Both the position numbers and the translations under genes were made by a program. From JANWWM01 sp046719715 (GTDB lineage: Bacteria; Bacteroidota; Chlorobiia; Chlorobiales; Thermochlorobacteraceae), in NCBI GenBank assembly GCA_046719715.1, contig JBDNCJ010000035.1:1-30789 (forward strand): a stretch of DNA of 30,789 nucleotides, given 5' to 3'. The notes under the pieces were generated by a model. That model ran no database searches, was not told the DNA's origin, and worked only from the letters and a program-made list of their open reading frames with translations. Positions 21,141 to 30,063 of the stretch are shown here, piece by piece (positions within the stretch are counted from its first letter, which is position 1; each line of letters begins with the position of its first letter).

Positions 21141-23156
21141 ATGGCTGACCACGAATTTTTGAAAAATCGCCCCACTCAATCCAAAAAAGAAAACGGACGT
21201 AATCGCTTTAAGCCTGTGCGAGAAAACGACCCTTTCTTCGGCGGAAAAAATAACAACAACGGCGACGACGAAGGCGCGAAACGCACGGTTCGCTTTCTCA
21301 TCTACGGCGTGCTGATTTTTGGCGTTTTCCTACTGTTGCAACGCCTCTTCTCGCCTTCTGAACCGCAAGAGCCTGAAATTGCTTACAATGAATACGTGCG
21401 CTTGCTTGAAAAAAACGTAATTCGCGAAGGTGTCATTGAAAAACTTGATGCCAGTGGAACGGCACTCTTCAAAGGCACGCTCAAAACCTTCGAGACCATT
21501 TCAACGATTGACCGAAGCGAAAAACGCACAGATAGATTCGCAGTCAAACTGCCGACCTTCACCAATGAAGATGCAAAGGCATTGATAGAAAAAGACATCA
21601 AGTTCCGCGTCGAAGTTGAGGATAGAGGCACGTCGCAGCTGCTTCTCTACTTCGCTCCTTGGATTATCATTGCGCTCCTTTACTTCGTGCTGATTCGCCG
21701 AATGAGCGCGCAAAATGGAATGTCGCGCAACGTCTTCAGTTTCGGACGGAGCCGCGCGAAGATGGTTACGGAGATGGACACGAAAGTAACATTCAGTGAT
21801 GTTGCTGGGTGTGAAGAAGCCAAAGAGGAATTGCGCGAAGTCGTTGACTTTCTCAAAACGCCTGATAAGTACCAAGCGTTGGGCGGGAAGATTCCGAAAG
21901 GTGTGCTTCTGCTCGGTCCGCCCGGAACGGGCAAAACCTTACTTGCGAAAGCCGTTGCAGGAGAAGCACGTGTGCCGTTTTTCTCAATGTCGGGCGCGGA
22001 TTTCGTAGAGATGTTCGTCGGCGTCGGCGCAAGCCGAGTGAGAGATTTATTCGAACAAGCACGCGCAAATGCGCCCTGTATCGTCTTCATCGACGAAATT
22101 GACGCCGTCGGTCGCCAACGCGGTGCTGGACTGGGCGGCGGACACGACGAGCGCGAACAAACCTTGAACCAACTCCTCGTCGAGATGGACGGATTTAATA
22201 CGAGCGAAAACATCATCTTGCTTGCCGCAACCAATCGCCCCGATGTGCTGGATTCGGCTTTGCTTCGTCCTGGACGCTTCGATCGGCAGGTCGTTGTTGA
22301 TAAGCCCGACGTCATTGGCAGAGAAAAAATCCTCAAAATTCATTTACGAAAAATTCCGCTGGCGCAAGACGTCGATATCAAAACCATTGCCAAAGGCACG
22401 CCCGGATTTGCCGGTGCAGATTTAGCCAATCTCTGCAATGAAGCCGCCTTACTTGCCGCACGCGCAAATCGCACCGAAGTCACCAAAGCCGACCTCGAAG
22501 AAGCCCGCGATAAAGTCATCATGGGTCCTGAACGCAAAAGCGTGTTGATTTCTGCAAAGGATAAAGAAGTAACCGCGTATCACGAGTCGGGGCACGTGCT
22601 GGTGGCGAAATTCACCAAAGGCTCCGACCCTGTGCACAAAGTAACCATCATTCCGCGTGGCAGAGCCTTGGGCTTGACCTCATATCTTCCGCTGGAAGAC
22701 AAATACACCTACACAAGAGAATACTTGATTGCGATGATTACTTACGCTTTGGGCGGACGTGCCGCAGAAGACATCATCTATCACGAAATCTCAACTGGCG
22801 CAGGCAACGACATCGAGCGTGCCACTGAACTCGCACGCAAAATGGTCTGCGAATGGGGCATGAGCGAAAAACTTGGTCCGCTGAACTATGGCGCAAAACA
22901 TCAAGAAGTCTTTCTTGGGCGCGACTTCGGGCGCATGCGCGATTACAGCGAGGAAACCGCCGTCGCCATCGACAGCGAAGTGCGCCACATCGTCGTTACG
23001 TGTATGCAAGAAGCAAAGCGTATCTTGACCGAACACATCGATATTCTCCACCGCCTTGCGAAAGCACTGGTCGAACGCGAAACCTTGGATAATGCAGAAA
23101 TTGATAAAGTCATTGCCGGTGAAACGCTCGCGCCTGTTGAACAAGCATCGCAGTAA
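21141..23156 (+). CDS. ftsH: ATP-dependent zinc metalloprotease FtsH
   Basis: FtsH is the membrane-anchored AAA+ protease that degrades misfolded or short-lived membrane and cytoplasmic proteins. The 671-residue product has two membrane segments (about 50-68 and 167-185) flanking a periplasmic domain. The AAA domain shows Walker A GPPGTGKT (259-266), pore-loop MFVGVGAS, Walker B IVFIDEID (314-321) and the second region of homology near ATNRPDVLDSALLRPGRFD. The zinc protease motif HESGH is at 481-485, with the third ligand probably Asp557. The N-terminal cytoplasmic tail of about 48 residues is longer and more charged than in E. coli and contains an Asn-rich run. Confidence 0.97.
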   Translation: MADHEFLKNRPTQSKKENGRNRFKPVRENDPFFGGKNNNNGDDEGAKRTVRFLIYGVLIFGVFLLLQRLFSPSEPQEPEIAYNEYVRLLEKNVIREGVIEKLDASGTALFKGTLKTFETISTIDRSEKRTDRFAVKLPTFTNEDAKALIEKDIKFRVEVEDRGTSQLLLYFAPWIIIALLYFVLIRRMSAQNGMSRNVFSFGRSRAKMVTEMDTKVTFSDVAGCEEAKEELREVVDFLKTPDKYQALGGKIPKGVLLLGPPGTGKTLLAKAVAGEARVPFFSMSGADFVEMFVGVGASRVRDLFEQARANAPCIVFIDEIDAVGRQRGAGLGGGHDEREQTLNQLLVEMDGFNTSENIILLAATNRPDVLDSALLRPGRFDRQVVVDKPDVIGREKILKIHLRKIPLAQDVDIKTIAKGTPGFAGADLANLCNEAALLAARANRTEVTKADLEEARDKVIMGPERKSVLISAKDKEVTAYHESGHVLVAKFTKGSDPVHKVTIIPRGRALGLTSYLPLEDKYTYTREYLIAMITYALGGRAAEDIIYHEISTGAGNDIERATELARKMVCEWGMSEKLGPLNYGAKHQEVFLGRDFGRMRDYSEETAVAIDSEVRHIVVTCMQEAKRILTEHIDILHRLAKALVERETLDNAEIDKVIAGETLAPVEQASQ

Positions 23157-23183
23157 TCACGATTCAATTAACGCATTCAGCAG

Positions 23184-23552
23184 ATGATTTGGCTGGCACT
23201 TTTAGCGATTGGATTAGCGGCAGGAATTTTGTCAGGAATGTTCGGCATTGGCGGCGGCGTTGTCATTGTCCCAGCCTTAGCGTTGCTTTTGGGCTTTTCA
23301 CAACATACTTCAACCGGCACATCGCTTTTGGTGTTCTTACTTCCAGTGGGAATTTTAGGCGCATTAGAATACTATAAGGCGGGAAAAATTACAACCGAAC
23401 ATCTTAAATATGCCGCAGTGATTGCATCAAGTTTGTTTATTGGGTCGCTCATCGGCTCTAAGGTCGCGCTCTCCGCTTCAGAAGAGTGGATTCGCAAAGG
23501 CTTTGCATTGTTTTTGGTGGTGGTAGCGGCGCGGCTTTGGTTCAAAACTTAA
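23184..23552 (+). CDS. Half-length TauE/SafE (TSUP) family permease
   Basis: The 122-residue product has the N-terminal repeat of the sulfite/sulfonate exporter family: GILSGMFGIGGGVVIVPALALL near residues 14-35, then QHTSTGTSLLVFL and GSLIGSKVAL, with about four membrane segments. Full family members have two such repeats and about 250 residues. The reading frame ends cleanly with a stop, and the following 62 bases hold no second half, so this is either a naturally half-size protein that dimerises or a truncated one. The substrate is not inferable. Confidence 0.8.
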   Translation: MIWLALLAIGLAAGILSGMFGIGGGVVIVPALALLLGFSQHTSTGTSLLVFLLPVGILGALEYYKAGKITTEHLKYAAVIASSLFIGSLIGSKVALSASEEWIRKGFALFLVVVAARLWFKT

Positions 23553-23575
23553 CCTTCAAGACTTCTTCATAGAAA

Positions 23576-23591
23576 GTTTGATTTATCAAAC
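23576..23591. promoter_or_regulatory. Inverted repeat upstream of the HU/IHF gene
   Basis: GTTTGAT at 23576-23582 and ATCAAAC at 23585-23591 form a perfect seven-base dyad around TT, ending 23 bases before the HU/IHF start. It could be an operator or a weak hairpin terminator for the permease gene; no proper T-run follows. Confidence 0.35.
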
Positions 23592-23614
23592 CAACTAATC
23601 TTTTCGTAGTAACC

Positions 23615-23914
23615 GTGACAAAAGCAGACATTGTCGGAATTATCGCAACGCGCTCAGGCTTAACCAAGCAAGAGACTGAAACCGTCGTTGATGGCTTCAT
23701 ACAAACCATCATTGAATCGCTCAAATCGGGCGAGCGTATTGAAATCAGAGGTTTCGGCACGTTCAACGTGCGCAAAAAAAATAAACGCATCGCCCACAAT
23801 CCTCGAACCGGAGAAAAAGTGCTCATCAAAGAAAAGTATGTGCCTACATTCAAAATTTCCAAAGAGTTCAAAGCCGTTGTGAGCGACAAATTGAAGAAAG
23901 GATTGAAGTCGTAA
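23615..23914 (+). CDS. HU/IHF-family DNA-binding protein
   Basis: The 99-residue nucleoid protein shows TKADIVGIIATRSGLTKQE, then VVDGFIQTIIESLKSGERIEIRGFGTFNVRKK and the DNA-binding arm RIAHNPRTGEKVLIKEK with the intercalating Pro in NPRTG. The C-terminal VPTFKISKEFK completes the fold. Whether it is HU or one IHF subunit cannot be told from sequence alone. The start is GTG at 23615, directly before the conserved TKADIV. It is followed after two bases by the zinc-ribbon/TPR gene. Confidence 0.95.
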   Translation: MTKADIVGIIATRSGLTKQETETVVDGFIQTIIESLKSGERIEIRGFGTFNVRKKNKRIAHNPRTGEKVLIKEKYVPTFKISKEFKAVVSDKLKKGLKS

Positions 23915-23916
23915 TC

Positions 23917-24876
23917 ATGAGCGCATCGAAGATACCCGCTGAAACTCTCGAAACGGCAAGGACTTTTTGCCCGTCGTGTGGTGTTGCAGTCGCTCCCAGC
24001 GATGTGCAATGCCACAACTGCGGCATGGATTTAACGGCAATCGAGGAAGAGGAACCAGCAACGACAGATTCTTTTGTCAAAAGGGCAACAAAGCAAGTGC
24101 AAAAAAACGCCGCACAACCTGCCGAAGCACAATCGGCTAAAAAAGAGCAAACCATGCTGCTTCTTGCAAGCACTGCACTGTTGCTCCTGTTCAGTGTGCT
24201 GGGCTATCAAGGGCTTGTGTCGGGAAAAAAGGGCTTTGCACTATCGGGCGCGGCAGGCGCAGGCGCGCAACCAGAAACACAAAACCCATCGGTCAATTCG
24301 CGTGCAATTCAGCCCGATGCTCCGCCGCCAAAAGTGATTACGGATAAAGCCGTTTTAGAACGCATTGAAGTGTTGAAAGCCCAATACGAAAAAGAAACCG
24401 ATAAGAGCAAAAAACGACTCGCCGCACTCGCGCTCTCGGAAATTTTCATCGAGAATGAGCGACTGGATTTAGGCGGCGAGTGGAGCATTGCCGCCTTTGA
24501 AGCCACTGACCGAAAGGAACTGAAACTGCTCTTGCGCGCCGCCAACCTCTACGACGACGCAAAAGAGCATGCCACCGCCGCACAACTCTACGCCCGCTAT
24601 TTGGAACTTGACCCCCAAAACGCCGACGCCCGCGTCGACTACGCTATCTCTTTGCTCAATCAAGGCTTACAGCGCCAAGGCGTTACCGAAATGCGCCGCG
24701 TCGTCGATGAGCACCCCACCCACCAAAAAGCCCATCTAAACTTGGGCATTCTTTACGCGCAAATTGAACGATGGGACGAAGCCAAAAAACTTTGGCAAAC
24801 CGCCCTCAAATTGAACCCGAACAACGACGCAGGCAAACGCGCCGCCGAACTGCTCAACCGCTACGCTTCGCAGTAA
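23917..24876 (+). CDS. Zinc-ribbon, single-pass, TPR-repeat membrane protein
   Basis: The 319-residue product has an N-terminal zinc ribbon with Cys18, Cys21, Cys32 and Cys35 (FCPSCG and CHNCG). A charged linker and one membrane segment at about 80-102 (LLLASTALLLLFSVLGYQGL) follow. After a Gly/Ala-rich segment, the C-terminal domain at about 200-307 contains TPR-like helices (AAQLYARYLELDPQNADAR, HLNLGILYAQIERWDEAKK, LWQTALKLNPNND). The zinc ribbon faces the cytoplasm and the TPR region the periplasm if the usual orientation holds. It likely acts as a scaffold. Two bases separate it from the HU/IHF gene, so they are probably one transcript. Confidence 0.8.
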   Translation: MSASKIPAETLETARTFCPSCGVAVAPSDVQCHNCGMDLTAIEEEEPATTDSFVKRATKQVQKNAAQPAEAQSAKKEQTMLLLASTALLLLFSVLGYQGLVSGKKGFALSGAAGAGAQPETQNPSVNSRAIQPDAPPPKVITDKAVLERIEVLKAQYEKETDKSKKRLAALALSEIFIENERLDLGGEWSIAAFEATDRKELKLLLRAANLYDDAKEHATAAQLYARYLELDPQNADARVDYAISLLNQGLQRQGVTEMRRVVDEHPTHQKAHLNLGILYAQIERWDEAKKLWQTALKLNPNNDAGKRAAELLNRYASQ

Positions 24877-24877
24877 C

Positions 24878-26578
24878 TCACAGTGCCTTCTTTTTCAGCG
24901 GCTCAACTCGATTCGATAAGTTCCACGCAATCGCGAAGACCAATCGCGTAACCTTCGCCATTTTCTCAAAGTGAATTTTATTTACTTCATCGTAAATGCC
25001 GTGATAATCTTCGTGCGTGCCGTTGAAGAAGAAAATGACGGGAATGTTGTGCTTGGCAAAGTTGTAGTGGTCGCTTCGGTAGTAAAAGCGGTTCGGGTCG
25101 TCGTCGCTGTTGTATTTGTAATCCAAAAGCAAATTTTCAGTTAGCGCGTTTTGAACTTTAAGGACGCTGTCTAAATCAAGAGAGATTTTATCCGAGCCAA
25201 TAACATAGATATAGTTCGGATTGTCGGAGCGCTCATAGTCGCCGCCCATTCGCCCAATCATATCGATGTTCAAATTAGCAATGGTATTGTTGAGTGGAAA
25301 GGTAGGATGTTGGGTGTAGTAATCCGAGCCGAGCAAGCCTTTCTCTTCGCCTGAAACGGTCATGAAAATGAGACTGCGTTTGGGCTTAATGTTGTTTTTG
25401 GCGAAGGCTTCGGCGAGGGCAAGCACGGCGGTCGTGCCGCTACCGTCGTCATCAGCACCGTTGTAGATGTTACCGCTTGCGCCCGTGCCGACGTGGTCGT
25501 AATGCGCAGTAATCACAATCGCTTCTTGCTTCATTGCCTCGTCTGACCCTTCAAGCATCGCGCAGACGTTTTCCGTCTCCACAATCTTTTCCGAAAAATC
25601 GACATTGAGCGAAACCGTTGCATTCGGAATATCAAACGAATTGGGCTTTCCCGTTCTATCAATTTCGGAGCGAAGGGTGGAAACCGTTTTGCCGCTGGGC
25701 TTCAAAATGTGATTGGCAATTTCAGAGGAGATGTAAAAGACAGGCAGGCTTTGTTTGGATTGTGCAAGCGGCGAAGTCGTGAGCGATTCTTTTTCGTCAG
25801 CGAGCGACATCGTGCTCATGACCATGGCGTCGCGCAGTTCGGGCTTGAGTTGCTCACGAATCGGAACGCCGTTGAGGTCTGAAACCACAAGCAACGCCGC
25901 CGCCTTTTGCTCAAATGCCGCACGAGTCTTGACGCGTGCGTCGCTCCACTTCGTCGCCGTTGTGCCTGCAAAAACACTGTTGGGATTCTGTTCCTGCGGT
26001 TCGCCGCCAAGCACTAACACGATTTTATTTTTCGCCGAAACGCCCGCATAGTCAGAATACTTGTAATTGACTTCATCGTCAATGCCGTAGCCGGCAAAAA
26101 TCACGGAACCGCTTACTGCTTTTGCCGCGTCGCGAAAATTTCTGCCGAACCCGTAAAAATCCTCGAAGAATTTTTCATAAACTTTGGTCTCTATGATGCG
26201 CTCGGCTTTGCCGCGCTTGGACTTTGCAGGCGACGATATGGAGACGGAAATCGTGCTTTTCGTGCCGAGTTCCTGTTCCTTGACGCGAAATTTTTGAAAG
26301 TAAGTGCCACTATCGCCGAGCGGCTTTAAGCCAAATTTCTCGAACTCAGTCGCAATGTATCGAGCGGCGATTTTCTGACCGCGCTTTGCCGTCTCGCGTC
26401 CTTCAAGTTCATCGCTGGCAATAAACGAAAGGTGCGCTTTGAGCAAGGCGGGTGTAATGAGTGCATAGCCCGATTGAGACTTGGAATCAGTTGCAGGAGC
26501 GGGTGGCACGGGCGCGCTTTGGCACGCACATACAAGCAAAAGTAGAACGCTGTAAAGAACTCGAGAAGCGATATACAT
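24878..26578 (-). CDS. M28-family zinc aminopeptidase, predicted lipoprotein with PA domain
   Basis: The 566-residue exopeptidase starts at ATG 26578 (MYIASRVL), which opens a lipoprotein signal peptide with a lipobox at VCAC (Cys19). A PA-type insert lies around residues 155-300. The peptidase domain shows the di-zinc ligands and catalytic residues of family M28: His359 (TAHYDHVG), Asp376 (GADDDGSG), Glu411/Glu412 (SGEEKG), Asp439 (NIDMIGR) and His526 (DYHGIYDE). It would act outside the inner membrane, probably anchored in the outer membrane. It ends one base from the stop of the zinc-ribbon/TPR gene on the opposite strand. An upstream in-frame extension to 26644 is possible but would spoil the signal peptide. 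Confidence 0.9.
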   Translation of the reverse strand: MYIASRVLYSVLLLLVCACQSAPVPPAPATDSKSQSGYALITPALLKAHLSFIASDELEGRETAKRGQKIAARYIATEFEKFGLKPLGDSGTYFQKFRVKEQELGTKSTISVSISSPAKSKRGKAERIIETKVYEKFFEDFYGFGRNFRDAAKAVSGSVIFAGYGIDDEVNYKYSDYAGVSAKNKIVLVLGGEPQEQNPNSVFAGTTATKWSDARVKTRAAFEQKAAALLVVSDLNGVPIREQLKPELRDAMVMSTMSLADEKESLTTSPLAQSKQSLPVFYISSEIANHILKPSGKTVSTLRSEIDRTGKPNSFDIPNATVSLNVDFSEKIVETENVCAMLEGSDEAMKQEAIVITAHYDHVGTGASGNIYNGADDDGSGTTAVLALAEAFAKNNIKPKRSLIFMTVSGEEKGLLGSDYYTQHPTFPLNNTIANLNIDMIGRMGGDYERSDNPNYIYVIGSDKISLDLDSVLKVQNALTENLLLDYKYNSDDDPNRFYYRSDHYNFAKHNIPVIFFFNGTHEDYHGIYDEVNKIHFEKMAKVTRLVFAIAWNLSNRVEPLKKKAL

Positions 26579-26933
26579 ATCCGAGGTGAAATTGATAAAG
26601 TGAAATGAGAATACAAGATGCTTAATGTAAAGAAGTCGTAACAAACTTTCATCGTGGCGAGACTTGCATTTTTACAAATCATTCTTAAATTCACGCCACT
26701 TGATTGAACGCTTTACTGCGATTTGCTTGTGTGACACGAAAGACTTGATGGATTGGAAACGAAATGATGAACGTCATTCGAGACGATGATTTTGGCAAGA
26801 ACCGAAGGTCACGCGACCGTTTGAAATTGAATCATATTTCATCAAACGCCCCACCGCTCCACCACTGACGCTTTGCCTGCCCGTTCAAGTCGATTTCATA
26901 GTTCAACAGTTCTCATCAAGATAAATTGAAACG
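26579..26933. other. Intergenic region without a recognised gene
   Basis: This 355-base divergent spacer lies between the M28 peptidase gene and the DhaL-DegV gene. I see no open frame with convincing codon use, no tRNA-like fold and no strong terminator. It must contain the promoters of both flanking genes, but I could not assign -10 or -7 elements. Confidence 0.5.
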
Positions 26934-28745
26934 ATGCCTATTCACTATTTGAACGGTCGCCGATTGAAACACGGCATTATCGCAGGTGCGGAATCGGTCA
27001 TTCTTCGCAAAGAATATCTCAATAAAATTAACGTCTTTCCTGTTGCCGATGGCGATACAGGAACAAACATGGCACTCACGCTCAAAGCAGTTGTTGATGG
27101 ACTCTATGAATGCGACGATTCTACGATTGACGCGGTGGTCTGCTGTGCCGCCGATGCCGCACTTGTGGGCTCGCGCGGAAACTCGGGCTCGATTTTGGCA
27201 CAGTTCTATCAAGGCTTGTATGAAGGCTTGGCGGGTAAGGAACGCGCAAGTGCACGTGACTTTGCCAATGCCCTTCTCCTTGCAAAAAACGGAGCATATG
27301 AGGCGATGATGAATCCAGTTGAAGGCACAATCCTCACCGTCATTCGTGACTGGACGCACGCCGTCCAAGAACTCTCCAAAATGACCTCCGACTTCAAGCA
27401 CCTCTTTCACGAATCCTACAAAGCCGCCAAACAATCGCTCGCCAAAACACCCGAACAGCTCAAAGTCAACGGCGAAGCCGTTCTCAAAAAAGCAGGCGTC
27501 GTCGACTCTGGTGCGCAAGGGTTCGTCGATATGGTCGAGGGCGTTACGCGATTTATTTCACAAGGAAATTTGAAGGAAATTTTCAAGCGTAAAGTGTTTG
27601 CCGTTCAAGACGCACAAGGTGAAGGCGCGCGAATTGAGGCAGATAGCAACGCCATCACCTTTCAATTCTGCACCGAATTCGTATTGGAAAACAGTGCAGC
27701 ATTTGATAAAAAAGCATTGCGAAAAGAACTACTCAACTACGGCGATTCGCTTATCATTGGTGGCTCATCAAGCAAAACGAAAGTGCATATCCACACCAAT
27801 GAACCGCAAACCATTTTCGACATCGCCGCCCGATACGGCATTCTGCAAAAAACAAAGTTCGAGGACATGAAGGCGCAACACGAAAACGCCTTCGGCAAAA
27901 AGCCCATCGGCATTCTCACCGATTCAACCTGCGACCTTCCTGACGAATATCTCGAAGCCAATGACGTCGCCCTCGTCCCGCTCTCGCTCTGTTTTAATGA
28001 AGATGAATTTTTAGACCGAGTAACCATCTCCCCCGCTGAATTTTACCGCCGCCTCCAAGACGCCAAAGACCTTCCGAGAACTTCTCAACCTTCAACCGCA
28101 CAATTCAAACAAGCCTTTGACGATTTGCTCCGCCGCTACGAAAACGTGATTGCTATTATGCTCTCGTCAAATGTTTCAGGCACATGTCAAAATGCCAAAC
28201 TCTCGAGCAAATTTTTCAAGGAGCGTAATATCGTCGTCATTGACAGCCGAAGCGCGTCAATGGGATTGGGATTTTTGGTGCGCGAAGCCGTTGAGATGCG
28301 CAATCGAGGCGAGTCGGTTGAAGCCATTCAAAATCGCTTAAACGACCTTAAAACGAAAATCAAAGCCTTTTTAAGCCTTCAAACCATTGACAACCTTGTG
28401 CGTGGCGGGCGGCTCTCGAAGTCGAAAGGCTTCATGGCAAAATTGCTTCAAGTCAATCCCGTTTTGACGTTTGATGAACAAGGAAAAGTCGTGCAATGCG
28501 CAAAAGGCGTTGGCGAGAAAGGCGCGCTTCATAAAGCCATCGAACTGGCGATTGACTACATAAAAGGAAAATCAACAGCAAAAGTGGCGATTGTTTATTC
28601 CGATAATCGCGCGCTTGCCGACGAAGCCAAAGCAAAAATTTTGACTACTCTTCCAAATCTTTCCGTCGAACTCACCCAAATCTCACCTGTGCTGGGGGTT
28701 TATGGCGGAAAAGGGTGCGTCGCAATCATTGCGCTCGCCGAATAA
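26934..28745 (+). CDS. DhaL-DegV fusion, probable fatty-acid kinase FakA-FakB fusion
   Basis: The 603-residue product has a DhaL kinase domain at about 1-205: INVFPVADGDTGTN (32-45) with Asp39 and Asp41, GSRGNSGSI (79-87) and DSGAQGF (191-197). A FakA-type middle domain follows with Cys246 (FQFCTEF) and His285/His287 (KVHIHTN), matching the zinc site reported for FakA. From about 324 to the end there is a full DegV/FakB fold: ILTDSTCDLP, TSQPS (383-387), SSNVSGT (411-417), DSRSASMG and VRGGRLSKSK. In Firmicutes FakA (kinase) and FakB (fatty-acid carrier) are separate. Here both functions appear on one chain, to phosphorylate exogenous fatty acids for acyltransferases. Function by family resemblance, not proven. 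Confidence 0.85.
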   Translation: MPIHYLNGRRLKHGIIAGAESVILRKEYLNKINVFPVADGDTGTNMALTLKAVVDGLYECDDSTIDAVVCCAADAALVGSRGNSGSILAQFYQGLYEGLAGKERASARDFANALLLAKNGAYEAMMNPVEGTILTVIRDWTHAVQELSKMTSDFKHLFHESYKAAKQSLAKTPEQLKVNGEAVLKKAGVVDSGAQGFVDMVEGVTRFISQGNLKEIFKRKVFAVQDAQGEGARIEADSNAITFQFCTEFVLENSAAFDKKALRKELLNYGDSLIIGGSSSKTKVHIHTNEPQTIFDIAARYGILQKTKFEDMKAQHENAFGKKPIGILTDSTCDLPDEYLEANDVALVPLSLCFNEDEFLDRVTISPAEFYRRLQDAKDLPRTSQPSTAQFKQAFDDLLRRYENVIAIMLSSNVSGTCQNAKLSSKFFKERNIVVIDSRSASMGLGFLVREAVEMRNRGESVEAIQNRLNDLKTKIKAFLSLQTIDNLVRGGRLSKSKGFMAKLLQVNPVLTFDEQGKVVQCAKGVGEKGALHKAIELAIDYIKGKSTAKVAIVYSDNRALADEAKAKILTTLPNLSVELTQISPVLGVYGGKGCVAIIALAE

Positions 28746-28769
28746 CATTAAAACATTGACAGTGAGAAG

Positions 28770-28815
28770 CAAAGGCGATACGTGTCCAAGCCGCGTGTCG
28801 CCTTTGTGTTTTTAT
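28770..28815 (+). terminator. Intrinsic terminator after the DhaL-DegV gene
   Basis: A 13-base-pair stem (28770-28782 with 28794-28806, one G-T wobble) encloses an 11-base loop and is followed by TGTTTTTAT at 28807-28815. It starts 24 bases after the stop codon. The reverse direction lacks a T-run, so it works for the plus-strand gene only. Confidence 0.8.
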
Positions 28816-28848
28816 GAAAAGATGATTTAGAGGAAAAGCGAAGTGGAA

Positions 28849-29952
28849 TTAAAACGCTTCTTCTATGGTAATGTAAAATCCAGACGTGTTCTGACCTAAT
28901 GCAAAATCCAATCTGCCGTTGAGTTTTTCTTTTTCGTTAATCGCAAAGCGCAGTCCCGCGCCGACCGAATGCTTCAAATCGCTTAACCGAAACGCCGAAA
29001 TACGGGACGCAACCGTGCCGACGCTTGCAAAAAAATTCACGCCAATCCGCCACCAAACAGGAATGCGATATTCCGCTTGCCCCACAACCAAGTGGTTGTC
29101 GCGAAACCGACCTTCGTAATATCCGCGCATCTGATACTGTCCGCCAATCATCGGCATCATGAAAAACGGCACATCGCCCGACGAGAAAATCCCCAACGCA
29201 TGTAAGGCAATCACGTGCGATGCAACCGACGGAATGTATTGGCGAACATCGAAGGCATAACGAGCGAAGTTGTAATTGCTCGCAAAAACGTTTTGAAAGA
29301 GCGTCGCCGAAAACTCAATGTTCTGACCCGCTCGCGGAAAGAAGATGTTATCGCGAGTATCGTAATTGACGACAAAGCCGACCCCCGACGCACGACCACC
29401 CTCGCTACCAAGAACCGAACCCGACGCAAGCGCGCCGCCCATCGGCATGCTCTTCACCACAAAGTCGCGCAATTCATAGCGAATACCGACGTTCCAAAAT
29501 TGCGAAATGAAGTGTGTCAAGGATAAACGCACGCGTACATACTCAGGCGTGTAATCTTCTCTCGCCTGCTCCGATGAGTTTGCGCCAATCCCATAAAATC
29601 TGTCCGGAAAACGCAGAAACGCGACGTCAGCAAACGCACGATAGTTCCCGTCAAATAGGTACGCATCGCTCAAAACTTCGGCAATGAGTTGATGTCGAAC
29701 GGTGTAAGTTACAGCGGCTTGAACTTTGGACGGACGGTCTAAAAGTTCGTTGCCGGTGCGAAAAGTGTAAATCCCTGCAGCGCCGAAAGCCACGTCGGTT
29801 TCAGGCGTGTAGTCGGCGAATGGTGTGGCTAACCAGCCTGAACTTTTTTCGGTAGAGCCAGACGAGTTGTAGCGAAGTGAATCGTCATGTGCAAGCGCAT
29901 GAAGGCTTGTCATGAGCATTATCGAGATCAACAAAACGCAAGACGTCTTCAT
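28849..29952 (-). CDS. D15/BamA-type outer membrane beta-barrel protein
   Basis: The 367-residue product starts at ATG 29952 (MKTSCVLLISIMLMTSLHALA), a signal peptide. The mature chain is a barrel of alternating strands with surface-antigen (D15) features: GWLATPFADYTPETDVAFGAAG, FYGIGANSS, GVGFVVNYDTRDNIFFPRAGQNIEF, and GQYQMRGYYEGRFRDNHLVVGQAEYRIP. The last conserved block is the GxRGY/F-like turn. It ends with a C-terminal Phe (TIEEAF), the recognition signal for the BAM complex. POTRA repeats are absent, so it is a barrel-only member rather than BamA itself. Substrate or role unknown. Confidence 0.85.
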   Translation of the reverse strand: MKTSCVLLISIMLMTSLHALAHDDSLRYNSSGSTEKSSGWLATPFADYTPETDVAFGAAGIYTFRTGNELLDRPSKVQAAVTYTVRHQLIAEVLSDAYLFDGNYRAFADVAFLRFPDRFYGIGANSSEQAREDYTPEYVRVRLSLTHFISQFWNVGIRYELRDFVVKSMPMGGALASGSVLGSEGGRASGVGFVVNYDTRDNIFFPRAGQNIEFSATLFQNVFASNYNFARYAFDVRQYIPSVASHVIALHALGIFSSGDVPFFMMPMIGGQYQMRGYYEGRFRDNHLVVGQAEYRIPVWWRIGVNFFASVGTVASRISAFRLSDLKHSVGAGLRFAINEKEKLNGRLDFALGQNTSGFYITIEEAF

Positions 29953-29989
29953 ATCTGATGTTTGGGCTTTGAGTAAGTCAAAGTGAGTC

Positions 29990-30021
29990 AAAAACCTGAA
30001 CGCAAAACGCTGTTCAGGTTT
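29990..30021 (-). terminator. Intrinsic terminator after the alpha-oxoamine synthase gene
   Basis: A perfect 10-base-pair stem (30012-30021 with 29992-30001) with a 10-base loop ends in a run of five T on the minus strand (29990-29994). It lies about 43 bases after the stop codon of the PLP-enzyme gene and 38 bases before the outer membrane protein start, so it separates the two transcripts. Confidence 0.78.
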
Positions 30022-30063
30022 GATTCAGAAGATATAGCCTGTGTAAGTTCAAGACATGTGCGC

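Noticed and set aside
22791..23144. Minus-strand open frame opposite ftsH
   Set aside because: It is antisense to the conserved FtsH protease domain and has no family resemblance.
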